64,000 bases of DNA, from the NCBI RefSeq assembly GCF_002999335.1, contig NW_020312055.1:62001-126000 (forward strand), read 5' to 3'. The notes beneath the pieces were generated by a model. That model was not told the origin of the DNA and did no database searches. It saw nothing but the letters and a program-made list of their open reading frames with translations. Position 1 is the first letter of the stretch; every line of letters starts with the position of its first letter. The translations under genes were made by a program, and so were the position numbers. This document shows positions 46,344 through 57,800 of this stretch, piece after piece. Source of the stretch: Cyclospora cayetanensis. Taxonomy: Eukaryota > Apicomplexa > Conoidasida > Eucoccidiorida > Eimeriidae.

Positions 46344-49300
46344 ATGGGCAGCCGGCACTGCTCCCCTCTGCAAAAACTTTGCCTGTTAGAGGCCCCGTCT
46401 ATTTTTGCTTCCCTTCGGAGCGACAGCACACGCCAGCAGCGGTGGCTTGCCAGCGCAGCGAGCGCAGGAGGGCGGCTGGGAGGGTGGAGGCTGCATGGAG
46501 ACTTCTTTGGGAAAGAGGCATCGTCGCGCTTCGGCAGCGTCCCCTCTCCTCGGGAGTGTGAGTCTTTCACACGCTCCTGTGAGGCGCAGCAGCAGAGGCA
46601 GCGGCAGCTCCAGAGGCTTTGCCAGCAGCGGCAGGATTGCAGGCTGCCATGGCAGGTGCCTTCTTTGGCGAGGCAGCCGTTGCGCTGCGCACAGGGGGGA
46701 AATTTCGAGAACCTTTGCTGTGGAAGAGCCTGCAGAATTCCCTCAAAGCGGTCGTTCGCTCCGCCACTCAGCTCAGGCGAACGGCCTATGAGCAGCAGCA
46801 GTAGTAGCAGTAGCAGCAGTAGTAGCAGTAGCAGCAATAGTACCAGTAGCAGCAATAGTAGCAGTAGCAGCAATAGTAGCAGCAATAGTAGCAGCAGCAG
46901 CAGCAGGGGGGGGGAAACTGTTGCAAAGTCTAGCCCGTCCAGAGGGGCTTCCTCCAGCTCCAACAGTCGCAGCAGCAGCGGCAGATTTGGCATTCCTTCT
47001 GCAACTGCCATAAGAAACTCGCCGCACTGGGTAGGCATGCGCCGGCAGAAGCAGCGCTTGCAGTATCTGTGGCTATGCGAGCTGAAGCGGCAGCAGCAAA
47101 GGTGTTCTCGCTTCCATAGAATGAAGAACTTGCTGGCCGCTGTGCCGCTGCATGCGCTGGAGCTGCTGCACCGTTTGCGGCAGAGTCTGAGGCGACACGG
47201 GCAGCAGCAGCTGCAGCAGCAGCTGCAGCAGCAGATGCAGCAGCAGAAGGGGTCTCTGCATATGAAGGGGAAGCGGCTGCGGCAGAGGCAGCAACTCGCG
47301 CTGAAGCGCCTTGGACAGCGGCTGCGGCTGCAGCAGCAGCAGCTGCGGCGACAGCTGCAGCAGCAGCACTCTGCGCTTCAGGAAAAGCGTATTATATGGG
47401 CAGAGCGGCGAAGAAGACGCCTAGCTGCAGTTGTCTTGCTGTTGCAGCAGCAACGAGTTCATCTTGCAGCAGCCACCACGGGGGTGCGTCAGCCTTCGCA
47501 GTCTCTTGGACCATGATTTTTGTGTGTCTTGCTGCATGCATGCTTGTCGGTGCCGCTACAAATGCTTCCGAGTATTACTGCTTCCACCAATGTCTCATGC
47601 ATGCATACCGCTATTACCGACAGACCAAAGAGCGTTTTCTTCTGTGTATGGATGTATGGATGTGCCTCTCTTTCTGTCTGTCTGTCTCTTTCTGTCTGTC
47701 TCTCTTTCTCTCTCTCTTTCTTTCTCTCTCTATTTTTGTCTGTCTGTCTGTCTGTCTGTCTATCTCTCTCTCTCTATCCCTCTCTCTCTATCTCTCCCTT
47801 TCTTTCTCTCTTTCTCTCTCTCCTTTTCTGTCTCTCTTTCTCTCTCTCTGCTTTTGTCTAGGAGGCCTCCTTCCCTGTCTTCTCGTTTATGTTGTCTGCT
47901 CCCCCCTTGCCACTTGGAAAGCTCCTTCCGCCATGCCTTCTATGCTCAGCTGTGGGGGTATGCCTGTGCCTTTCAGGCCAGACAGAAGCTGAGGAGTCTA
48001 TGGCGGCGTTATGGGTGGACGGCCGTTGTATCCTATGGAATGTAAGTCTCGGTTTCAAGTAGCTGACAGTAATGTTCGGGGCTGAGGTAGCTTTGAACTA
48101 GCTGGCGCGTGAGCTAGCTAGCGAGCGAGCTCGCCAGCTGGCTAGCTAATAAAACGCGCACCGAGGAGGCCGAACAGGCGGTGTATATTTATAACATATA
48201 TATAGGTATGTGTGTGTATGTATAGGTATGTGTGTGTATGTGTGTGCAAATTGTAGCGAATTCCTGTCGTTTTGATGTGCCTGTTTTCTTGTGGAGCGGG
48301 GGGCGACTGAATGATGTTTTTGTTGCAGCGTTCATTCGGCTACTCTATTAGCCCTCTTCGCTATTGCCTCAGCCGTTCCTGCGGCGAAGCTGCAGGTCGC
48401 TGCGGATTTTGTTCGCCTTGGCCGTCTTTCAGAGACTGCAGCTTTGGGTGCGGTATAGCAGCAGTTTGCCATAGGGGGTGTGTGTGCTCTCTCTGTTCTT
48501 CTCTGTTGCACTTGTCTCCCCCTTCTTTCTCTTCTGCCCCCGCAATCCCATCTCCTTGCCGCTGAGTTTTCTCTGCAGTCGCACCCTATACAAGCAGGCA
48601 TTTCCTAAATGTTTCCAGTGTGTATGGCATGGAGGCATGCATGTGGGTGTGGGTGTGCGTACACCTGAATGTAGAGGAGTGAATAACGCTCCTTTTCCCT
48701 CCTTGGTTTTTTCGAGATGCGTCTCTTTCTCTGTGAACCGCCTCGGGCAGCACTTTTTTCTTTTGCTTCTTTCCTGCTCGTCTGCGAGCTCTGCTGCTTG
48801 CCCACTTGTCTGCTCCTTTTCTGCCTGCGCGTCTGGTTTCATCTCGCTGAGGGCTCTGTAGCAACACGTGCAGCGTGGCGTGTGTGTGTTGCGTTCGTTC
48901 TCTTCACGACCCTGGCAGCCGCTCCTTCTCTAGCTGCGCATGCACGTTGATCGACGCAGGGCAGGGGGTAGGGAGTAAAAGCCGCGGTAGGGGGGGGGTT
49001 TGAGGGGGGAAGGGGGAAAAGTTGTTTGTTGTACCTGATTGCCTACCCGAGATGCGGCTCTCGAAGCTCAAGAGGGTTGCCCCCTGCGGTGCATATATCG
49101 ATACACCAGGAAAGCACGCAACCGTCCAAAATAGGCTTTTAGGGGCGGCGGGGGGGAGAGAGCAGTGGGAGGCGTTTCCTGCATGGGTGCTTTTTGTTAG
49201 TGGTTTCTTCCTTGCGCAGATACTGACACGCATCGTATGTGGGGTGCTGCTGTTTTTGCGTATTTCGCTGCCAAGGCCATAACCCCTCTCCAGGTACTAA

Positions 49301-49774
49301 CGGAGGGAGCCCTCCCCTTGCATGGCAGTCGCACGATGCGGTGCAATGCTGTTCTATCGGTCTGCTGCTGCTTTTTTGTCTAGAGGTACCTGCTTTGTAG
49401 ACGTGGTTAGCAGCGTACACGCGGGAAGCTGCAGAGGGGGGAGCGCCTTCGTAGCGCTATGCGCTGCCTCGCATGCGCAGCGGCCGCACCGAATCTCATT
49501 CTGTCGAGAATAGACAGGGGCAGCTTTCACGGCAGGGGTTTGCGTGCAGCTGGCGCTTGCCATTTGGCTAACCCCTGGCCTAGCGCGGCTCTTTGGCAGC
49601 CGCATCGACAGACTAGGCGGTCGCGCGGAAGCTGCAGCCTCCTCCGCTGCAGGGGGTGCTGCAGCGAGAGCAGCGGCGGCTGCAGCAACAGCGGCTGCTG
49701 CGGCGCGAAGGTCTTGGCGGGCTGCCAAGACTAGACGAGACTCCTGGAGAAAGGGAAAAGGCAAAGACATCTAA
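46344..49774 (+). CDS. FAM210/DUF1279-type mitochondrial membrane protein
   Basis: Proposed exons are 46344-47483, 47977-48041, 48329-48447, 49220-49293 and 49550-49774, phases 0, 2, 1, 0, giving about 540 aa. Exons 2-5 encode a DUF1279 domain: ARQKLRSLWRRYGWTAVVSY, then a hydrophobic YGIVHSATLLALFAIA, THRMWGAAVFAYFAAKAITP and LALAIWLTPGLARLFG, ending in an Ala/Arg/Lys-rich tail. FAM210 proteins are mitochondrial membrane proteins linked to mitochondrial translation. Exon 1 is much less certain. It is a single open frame with Arg-rich start, a Ser/Asn run (about 46788-46905) and Gln-rich repeats, but parts of another frame (AAMAGAFFGEAAVALRTGGK near 46645-46700; Ala-rich 47050-47400) look at least as coding-like. 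The start and N-terminal frame are therefore provisional. Confidence 0.7.
46788..46910 (+). repeat. AGC/AGT/AAT triplet repeat
   Basis: An impure CAG-family triplet run that reads as Ser with scattered Asn and Thr in the frame of exon 1 of the FAM210-like gene. It is the first long triplet run in the window. More follow at 47200-47370, 52205-52420, 58840-58885 and 63420-63680. Confidence 0.9.
47665..47860. repeat. CTGT/TCTC pyrimidine microsatellite in intron
   Basis: About 200 bases of TCTG, TCTC and TTTC steps. It lies in the intron upstream of the DUF1279 exon starting at 47977, so it acts as, or has grown from, an intronic pyrimidine tract. Confidence 0.85.
48098..48141. repeat. Inverted repeat in FAM210-like gene intron
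   Basis: AGCTGGCG (48100-48107) and CGCCAGCT (48132-48139) form a perfect 8-bp stem around a loop made almost entirely of GAGC/TAGC steps, itself self-complementary. It lies within the intron 48042-48328. Confidence 0.6.
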
Positions 49775-51895
49775 GCTAGGGGCACTGCGCATAGCCTTGC
49801 AATGCCCCCACTGCTGCCGTCACGTGGCGGTTTGGTAAAGGGGGTCGTGAAGAATGGGTGGGTAGAGGGGGCGCCTTCGGACGCTTTTTCTTCTGGCGGC
49901 GTTTGGGAGGTCTCAGAAGAGAGGGGCCACCTTCTGTGTGCATGGTTGCCTTCATTTTATATCCTGTCGCATTGACAGAAGAATGCGCCTTCCGAAGGGA
50001 AAACCTGACTGCCTTGGTGGCATGGGGGATGGAACTGTTCTGCTGCCGCGTGACGGCAGTCTAGGGTAAATAATATTGCGTGGGAGTGCCGCTAGGAGGG
50101 CTTTCTTCCCCCGCGTGCCCTGTCCATGCGTTAGATCGGCTGGATTCGAGTGCGGCCCCTATATGTGCCCTGCTGTATGCACACACACGCGCTCATGGCG
50201 TCTGAGTTGCCGAGTTTCCTCCGAGGACGCCGATAGTCTGTGCTGCTCGCATGGGTGGTGGTCACACCAGGCGTCTTTGCAGCGCAACAGGCCGTCTGGA
50301 GGAATCGGGCATGGAGAAGGGGCGTAATCATAGGCGGGGAAGCGGGTGCGGGGAGCTGCTTTCCCTGTATTTAGCCCTTGGCTGGCTAGGAGCCATGGGA
50401 TTAGAAGTAGGGATGGCCGATGATTTGGCGTGTGAAGAGAGGCTTTTGACGAGCGGGGGCCGGGGTGACAGGAGCTCGCTGTGTGTAAGACGCCAGCGAA
50501 ACGGCGCGTTTTCACCAGAAGCTGGTGCACGTTGCTGGCGAGAAGGCGGGCAAGCCTATATGTTCCTCTGGCATCTCTTCTTGATGGCTGGTGTGGCGAA
50601 ACAACGCTAAGTAATTCTCGATGGCTTGGCGACTGCAAGGACCAGTATTCATCTAGGCGTTACACGGGGTTGCAGGTGTTTGCGCTGCCGATGAACCCCC
50701 TCGCATATGTGTGCTGCGTAAAGTGTCCAGCAGCTAGTGGGTTGCCAGAGGGCTCTAAGCAACTGACAGCAGCCGTGGCCTATTCAAATGGCGTTACAAT
50801 ATATTGAGTACGCCCAAATTAGGTTGGAGTCTATGAGCAGGCTAACGGGGGGCTGCCTACGGAGGGGGTTGCCGCAGGCCTTTTCTTTCGTTTGGCCTTC
50901 CTTCCGCAGAGATTAGGCAGCGAAGCGTCAGTAGCAGAAAAGGGAGGCGGAGGAGAGAGGGTGAAGGAGTCATGGCAGACCGAATGAATGAAGTAGAGGC
51001 CTTTTTTAGAGCGCCTCCCGTTGATAAGCGAGTGTGTGTTTGCGTGTGTGGCCGCGGGAGGAAGGGGGGGTTGGCGTGCAGCATGAAGTGGCAAAAAGCG
51101 TCTCTTTGCCACGTTGAGTAAGGCTACTGAAGGAGCTTTGCGGCGTAAACAAGAGACCCTCAGCTCCATGAGGAAGGGTCCGGACTTGTCTGTACTCTAT
51201 GACGGCAGCAGGGGCAAGGGCGGTTCTCGAGCAACGCTTCGTAAACACGCGGCTTGAGGCAAGGGGGTTCCCACGCTCTCCGGACTGAAAAGCGTGATCT
51301 TTTGATGGTGTTATTGAGGGGCACGTGAATGAGAATAGGGGTTTTTATCAGGCCATAGTTGGGTGCACACCCTCGAAGACCTCTTGGGGGGGCCTCTAGC
51401 GGATTGTGAGTGTTCTGGAATCGCCTTAGGCGCCCTCCTGCCCGCCGCCACAAGGGAGTCTCTGGCCTTTCGAACCGTTGACAAGCAGAAAAATACGAAT
51501 TTAAAGCACTCTAAATCCTTCAAAGCGGCCTGTTTCAGCGTCTTTTTCGACCTTCAGTGGCATGTGCAGCACACTGGAAACACTTGCCACTGTGCGCGCG
51601 TTGGAAGCCGGCGGAACGGTCTTGAGGGGTTTCTTGTTCGTGCGTGCCCGCTTTTTCTGTGTGTCAGAGAATATGCATCCATTAATTTTATTGCTTTTCC
51701 GGCGTAAATTCCTCTGCTTTCTGATATGAGAGAGGCAGGGCCGCGAGAAAAAGGAATCTAGTAGAGCCCTTTTCCGCAGTCGGCCGTTCAACCTCAGCAT
51801 CGGGAGGCGAGAGCACATAGAAAACACGCGATCCAAGCATCAAGAGGCTCAGACAGAAGGCGAGCAGCACCGACTTTCAAGGTTTCCTTTCCGTA
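49775..51895. other. Intergenic ahead of AROM, nothing recognised
   Basis: This 2.1 kb stretch has many short random frames on both strands and no domain, no repeat of note and no coherent splice chain. The right end must contain the AROM promoter. Confidence 0.45.
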
Positions 51896-54800
51896 ATGGA
51901 TCCGGAGGTGTTTGTACGGCAAGCCCTTGTGGCCCCCTTCTTGGCCCCTGGCTCCTACTTTCGGATCAGCATACCTGCTGGAGAGGCTGCTGCCGCTGCT
52001 GAGGAGGCTGCAGCAGCAGCAGCTAGAGCCGCTGAAAGGACACGAAATGCCGCGGCTTCTGCTGCTTCCGAGGCGGTGCTTGCTGCTGGGGGAAGCGCTG
52101 CTCTCGCAGCCGCTGCAGAGGAGGGCGCTCGGTTAGCAGCCGTGGCAGCAGAGACAAGCCAAGGCGACGAGCGCCTTAGTGTAAGAATGGAATTCGTTTG
52201 CGGGGGGAGACGCAACAGAAGCAACAGCAGCAGTAGCAACAGTAGCAGCAACAGCAACAGTAGCAGCAACAGCAACAGTAGTAACGGCAACAGCAACAGT
52301 AGTAACAGCAACAGCAACAGCAACAGTAGCAACAGTAGCAGCAACAGCAACAGTAGCAACAGCAACAGTAGCAACAGCAGCAGTAGCAACAGTAGCAACA
52401 GTAGCAACAGCGCTTGTGGCAGCTCCCTGAGCATCTGCCACACCAACAGGGGCACACTGAGCAGCTATCCGGTGTACCTTGGCATTGATATTTGTGGCAT
52501 TGCCGGGGATGAATTGAGGACTTACTTGCGAGTATGCCCCCTCTGCAGCCTGAAGCTGACACGATTTAAGGCTTCACGATGCAAATCTGAATAGTTCTTG
52601 CAATACAGGATGCTCTGGTGTCTGTCTGCCTTCAGGCCCCTTCGTGTTACTGCTTTTTCATTGATGCGTCGGTCCTGCAACATCCAAGGCATCGCCGACG
52701 CATCAAAGAATTGGCACAGCAGCTCTGCAGCAGCAGCAGCGAGGCTGCTCCCCTCACCGGCGAGGTTTCCAGCAGCAGAAGCAGCGGAAGCAGAAGCAGC
52801 ACTCCCACCACCAGTCCTTGCCTCTCTTGTGGGGCCCTTAACAATGCTGAAGGCCATTGTTACGAATGCTGCCTCTGCTGCTTCAGACCGCGACTTCCAA
52901 CAGCGCCAGCGGCGGGCGAAAAGGAGGAGGGGCAGCAGCTCCCGCAAACTCCGCAGCAGACAACATGCTTTTTCTTCGCTGTAGATGGAGGGGAAACTGC
53001 AAAAACGCCTCAGTCGGCTGTCTTCATTAGCGAGACGCTGCTGCGTCTCTCGCAGCCCCGGAACGAGCGGCAGCAGCCGCAGCGGAAGGAAGACGGGAAT
53101 GCAGCGCGATCTTGCTCTTGCGACAGCACTGCTAAAGCGCGTTGCAGTCTTCGTCCTGTGTTTTGTAATGAAAGGAGATGCTCTGGCAAAGAAGAAGACG
53201 CCGCCATGCAGGAGGCCTCAGCCTTGTGTGTACTCCGTACCGGTGAGAAACCGGCCGAAGAAAACGCATGCGCCTTCGCTGAAGAGGCGGCTATCCAGGA
53301 ACGTCTACAGCTGGACAGACAGACGGTGCTGGTAGCCGTCGGGGGAGGTGCTTTGACAGATTTGGTTGGATTCGCAGCCTCCCAGCTGCTCAGGGGCCTT
53401 CGCTGCATCCTCGTGCCCACCACAGTTCTGGCAGCAGTTGATGCCGCTGTTGGCGGTCAGTATCTAAGAGTCAAGGGGTGATGGGATAATATGGGTTGAG
53501 GGAGTGCTGGGAATAGATAAGAGTCAAGGGAGTGCTGGGAATAGATAAGAGTCAAGGGAGTGCTGGGAATAGATTAGAGTCGAGGGGGTGCTGGGAATAT
53601 ATAAGAGTCAAGGGGTGCTGGGAATATATAGGAGTTAAGGGGTTGCGGGCAAATTATTAGAGTCAAGGGGTGCTGGGAATATATAAGAGTCAAGGGGTGC
53701 TGGGAATATATAAGAGTCAAGGGGTGCTGGGAATATATAAGAGTCAAGGGGTGCTAACAAAATATAAGAATCAGGGGGTGGTAGGAATAGATAGGAGTCA
53801 AGGGGGTGCTGACATCTGAGGTTTGTACATAAGGCGGCGCGAAGACGTCCTGCTGGGGAGTTATGGAGGGCCACGGTTAAGGGCAGGCTTGAGGCGGCTG
53901 GGGAATTTGCGTGCAGGGAAGACGGCTGTAAATCTTGGGGGGTTGAAGAATATGGTGGGATCTTTCATCGAGCCAGCGGGGTGTGTGATTGACATGGCCT
54001 TTGTGACTTCGTTGCCGGAGAGGCAGATTCGGTGCGGACTGGCGGAAGTCGTGAAAATAGGTGAGGTGGACGTACATACACCCTGGGCCTTGGAGGGAGT
54101 TTAAGGCCTTGTGGCGTATAGAGTTTGTTGAAGTCTTGACAGCGCTACGGAGCTGCCGGGTTAGAGGTTGTATTACTTTGCGGCAAGTGTCGCTCTCCGG
54201 GTTGTTGCTTTCCAGCAGTCCGTCTTTTTCGCCCTTCTGCTTCCTCTCCCTGTCCCCCTCCTCCTCCCCAGGGAATCGTTGCATGTGTGGCGTCTTCTCT
54301 GTCTCTCTGCACCCTCAGCGGCAGCTTTGAGCCCTACACTCCTGCAGCACCTGCTCACCACAAACCCCCGTTCCTTGGGAGTCTTCTTGCAGCAGCAGCC
54401 TGATGACGACGAGCAGACGGCTAACCAGCGGGGTGAGCCGCTGCGCGAGCACTGCTTGCTGCCGCTGCTGCGATTGGCTGCAGCCTCCGTTGCGCTGAAG
54501 GCCTTTGTGGTGTCTGCGGATTTCAAAGACAGGGGTCTCCGCAGCCTCCTCAACCTTGGGCACAGCCTTGGCCATGCCATCGAAACGTCTCCGGAGATAG
54601 ACTGGTATTCGGTTGGAGTTAGCTGCTGAGGCCGCTCTGTTTACTTTCTAGAGGCGGCGGCAAAAAGGTTTCAATGTAGCAAAGACTGTCAAAAAAGGCA
54701 CACAGAGAAAGGGCAGGGGGACAGAGGCCAGCGACTGTAGGGGCCCCTTGGGCGCTACGCTGAATGCGGCGGAGCTGCTGCCGAACGTGGAATCGGGTGG

Positions 54801-57800
54801 GCTGTGTTTTCGAAAGGTGTTGCCTTCTCAGGAACCATGGCGAATGTGTGGCTGCGGGCTGCGTGCTAGAAACCTTAGTCTCTGGCCATCTCGGCGTGGG
54901 AACTTCCCTAGTCTTCTTCTTGCTTCAGCACGCCTTCCGTCGCCTAGGCCTGCCCTTGGATCTCCCGCCACCCCTGCGGGAAAAGGCTGCGCTGCAGGAG
55001 CAGCTGCTGCAACGCATGCAAGGGGACAAAAAAAACACAAACGGCGAAGTCCGCATCGTGATGCTAGAAGCTTTGGGGTGCTGCGTTCCTTCCGTCTCCC
55101 TCCCCGTGCCCTTGCCGGTGCTGCGGCGTCTATTTGCACCTTCTCTGAAGCTTGTCAGCTCCTGCTCCTGCTTGCAAGCTCTAGAAGCATCCGCAGGATT
55201 CGCAGCAACAAATGCACAGGCCAAGAGGCGGAGAGCCTGTTGTGGCATTCGGCCTCTGTGCGGCAGCGTATGTGTTCCGGGTGAGAAGAGCACACTTCAC
55301 TATGGGGCAGCCGCAGCAGGCTGGTGGAACTGCTGCCGCTAACACTAATGATGGTGGTGATGATGCTTCCGCTTCAGCGTGGCTAGGGGTGTCCAAGCCC
55401 GTTTGCGAAGGACGCAGAGTGCGCCAAGGGTGTGATATGTCTCCCCTGTAGAGGCCTGCTGTGAGATGCCTTTTGGCCGTTGCGGCGCTCCAATGCGTAG
55501 AGCCTCCCTGCGTAGGGCATGAGGCTGTCAACTGAATGCTCTGCGAGACGCGGAGAAGCGGAGGCTTTTTTGCATTGCTCAATCCAGGCTATTTGGAGAG
55601 CTTGCTATGGACACCTGCTGCCTCCTGCACCTGCGGCTCCACCGCGTGTTGCCGAGCTAAGCTCAGTCACCCCGCGTTTGCACAGAAGAGAGCCGCCGCT
55701 GGTGCATTGCCAAACGTTTTCTGCGGCTTCCACCTTCCGCTTCAGGTTCCAAGTCGATTGCCAATAGAGCGCTGCTGCTTGCTGCACTCACGGTGGCTCT
55801 ACAGAGCAGCCCAAGCGAGCACCCTGTACTCCTGCAGCACCTTCCGTGCTGCGGTGACACTACCGCCATGGCTCTAGCCTTGCAGCAGCTGGGCATTGCA
55901 GATGTTGCCTTTTCGCCTGGTACGTACACCTCTCACGTAGAAGGGCCCCTCACCGCTTGTTTGCGCGGGCTGGTAGTATCAGCGTACTGCCTGCTGAGCC
56001 GCTTTACATCCATGCGCGTCTGCAGCAGAGACGTGCAGCAGCTAAAAGTTCAGCAGCAGAAGGGTGCAAAGGTGGAGGACCACTGCCGCTCGCATCCCTC
56101 CCTCCTCCGCCTATCATTTGCACCTACCTTGCACAGCATATTTTCTCTATTTCTACTTCCAGATAGCCTAATGGATGTACATGTAGATATGTACATATAT
56201 ATGTATATATGTATTATACATATACAGCCAGAGATGTCTCCTTCCGGCTGTGTGACAAGCTACTGCCAAGCCGCAGCTCGCATCCTGCGAGCTCTCAGGA
56301 CGCTCGGGGTGCTCTGTCCGTTGTTAGAAAGAGTTCGATGCGGCTTGAGAGGGCGTGCTGTTTTTTCAGGAACGACCCGACAGACGTTCACCGTAGAGCT
56401 GAGAGCAAGGGCACTGCAGCCTGGCGATCCAATCGCTGCCGCGCTGCAAAACGTAAGCAAAGACTCTTTAGACGCAATGATGCCCCCCAAGCCGTGCAAA
56501 GCGCATGAATGCTGAGCACACGGCTGCAAAGCTGTATCAGAGAGTGCTGCATGGTACAAAGGGCGAAGGGGGTGCCATGAACGTGCAGGTGCATGCCTGT
56601 AGCGAGAGAGAGAGGGAGAGCTATGCAGTGTCGGCGTGGGACGCATGCAAACGAAAGGAAACAGAAGATGGCTAGCCAGAGATATTCTAAAGAAGTGACC
56701 GATGCATACGTGTGCATATATGTATTAATATGTGTATGCTTATGTCCGCATTCCCATCCTTGAAATTCGCGTGTCTTCCGACATATATCCAGGCTCCGAC
56801 GCTACAGCATTTATCATTCATTGATTTGTGTGTGGGGCGCATATTTCTCGGCTTCACTTTTCGTCTTTCCCCAAGCCCTCTGTCTCTGCGTCTATGCATG
56901 CACTTGTGTAGCTCTCTGTCTCTCAATTTGGCTCTCTGTTGGGACGTGTGTCTTTGACTGTCTTCTTCTCTGCATGCGGTTGCACATTGCAGGGAGGATG
57001 CCTCTCCATTTGGTGCGGAGGCAGCGGCACGACTAGCCGCTTTCTGCTGCCTCTGTGCCTCTTTCTCTTACTGGACAGCGCCTTCTGCTGGGCATGGCGC
57101 AATGCCAGAGCAACCCCCGCGTGTGCAGCAGGGGCGGACGCATCAGAGGCATTGGACGAACCGCTAAGTGTGTCGGAAAGGACACCTGCAGTGCCTCCTT
57201 CCTTCCGAGTGCTGCTCGACGGAGATCGTCAGCTCCGGAGCCGTCCTATAGGCGACTTGGTGGCGGCAGCAAAGCAGCTTGTGCGTGGGTGGAATGCCTC
57301 TTTTTGCGGAGCCTCTCGTGCTCCAGGCAGCACTAAGCAGTCCTTACCCGTCTGCCTCGCGTTTGCCGAGCCGCTGCAGCTCCTGCAGCACGTTCAAGAA
57401 GACCTGATGACTGTAGCAAACAGCGGCGATGGTGTGGCCTTGCAGCCGTTGGTCGCAGCGTCGCTAGAGGAGGAACGGCGGCTGAAGAGCGCTGTGTGGC
57501 AGCGAGTGCTGCAGCGGTACATGCCGGGGGGGCCTGTGCGTGTGTCAAACGCTATAAGCAGTCAGTTTGCTTCTGCGCTGCTGATGGTGGCCCCCCTAGC
57601 CGCCTCCCCAGTTTTGCTGTCTCTTACCACAAGAGGCACTCACGCCGACGAGAGCTGCGCTCGGGCAGTCGAAGCCGAGAGCGATGTCGTGTCTCTGCCT
57701 TACTTGAGGATGACTCAAAGGGTCATGCAGCAGTCTGGGTTTGCCTGTGAGTACAACCGGCCTGCTGCCTTCCACGTGTCTCCCCTGTGGCACCCGCAAG

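Noticed and set aside
46250..47038. A 262-codon minus-strand frame rich in Leu
   Set aside because: It is the complement of the CAG-type triplet run; the poly-Leu stretch is an artefact of reading that repeat backwards, and there is no domain or splice support.
47029..47118. Two 18-base micro-introns
   Set aside because: GT...AG ends fit and frame is kept, but 18 bases is far shorter than every other intron here and the open 380-codon frame needs no such introns. Kept only as a question in the findings.
47680..47990. Hydrophobic Leu/Ser/Phe-rich frames that look like membrane segments
   Set aside because: They are translations of the TCTC/TCTG microsatellite, which lies in an intron before the DUF1279 exon.
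51955..52455. Minus-strand poly-Leu, poly-Ala/Thr-Val and poly-Cys frames
   Set aside because: These are antisense readings of the Ser/Asn triplet run inside AROM exon 1.
53635..53874. A minus-strand frame of 9-residue repeats (DSYIFPAPL)
   Set aside because: It is the reverse complement of the 27-bp intronic minisatellite in AROM, where any open frame becomes repetitive; there are no flanking coding signals.
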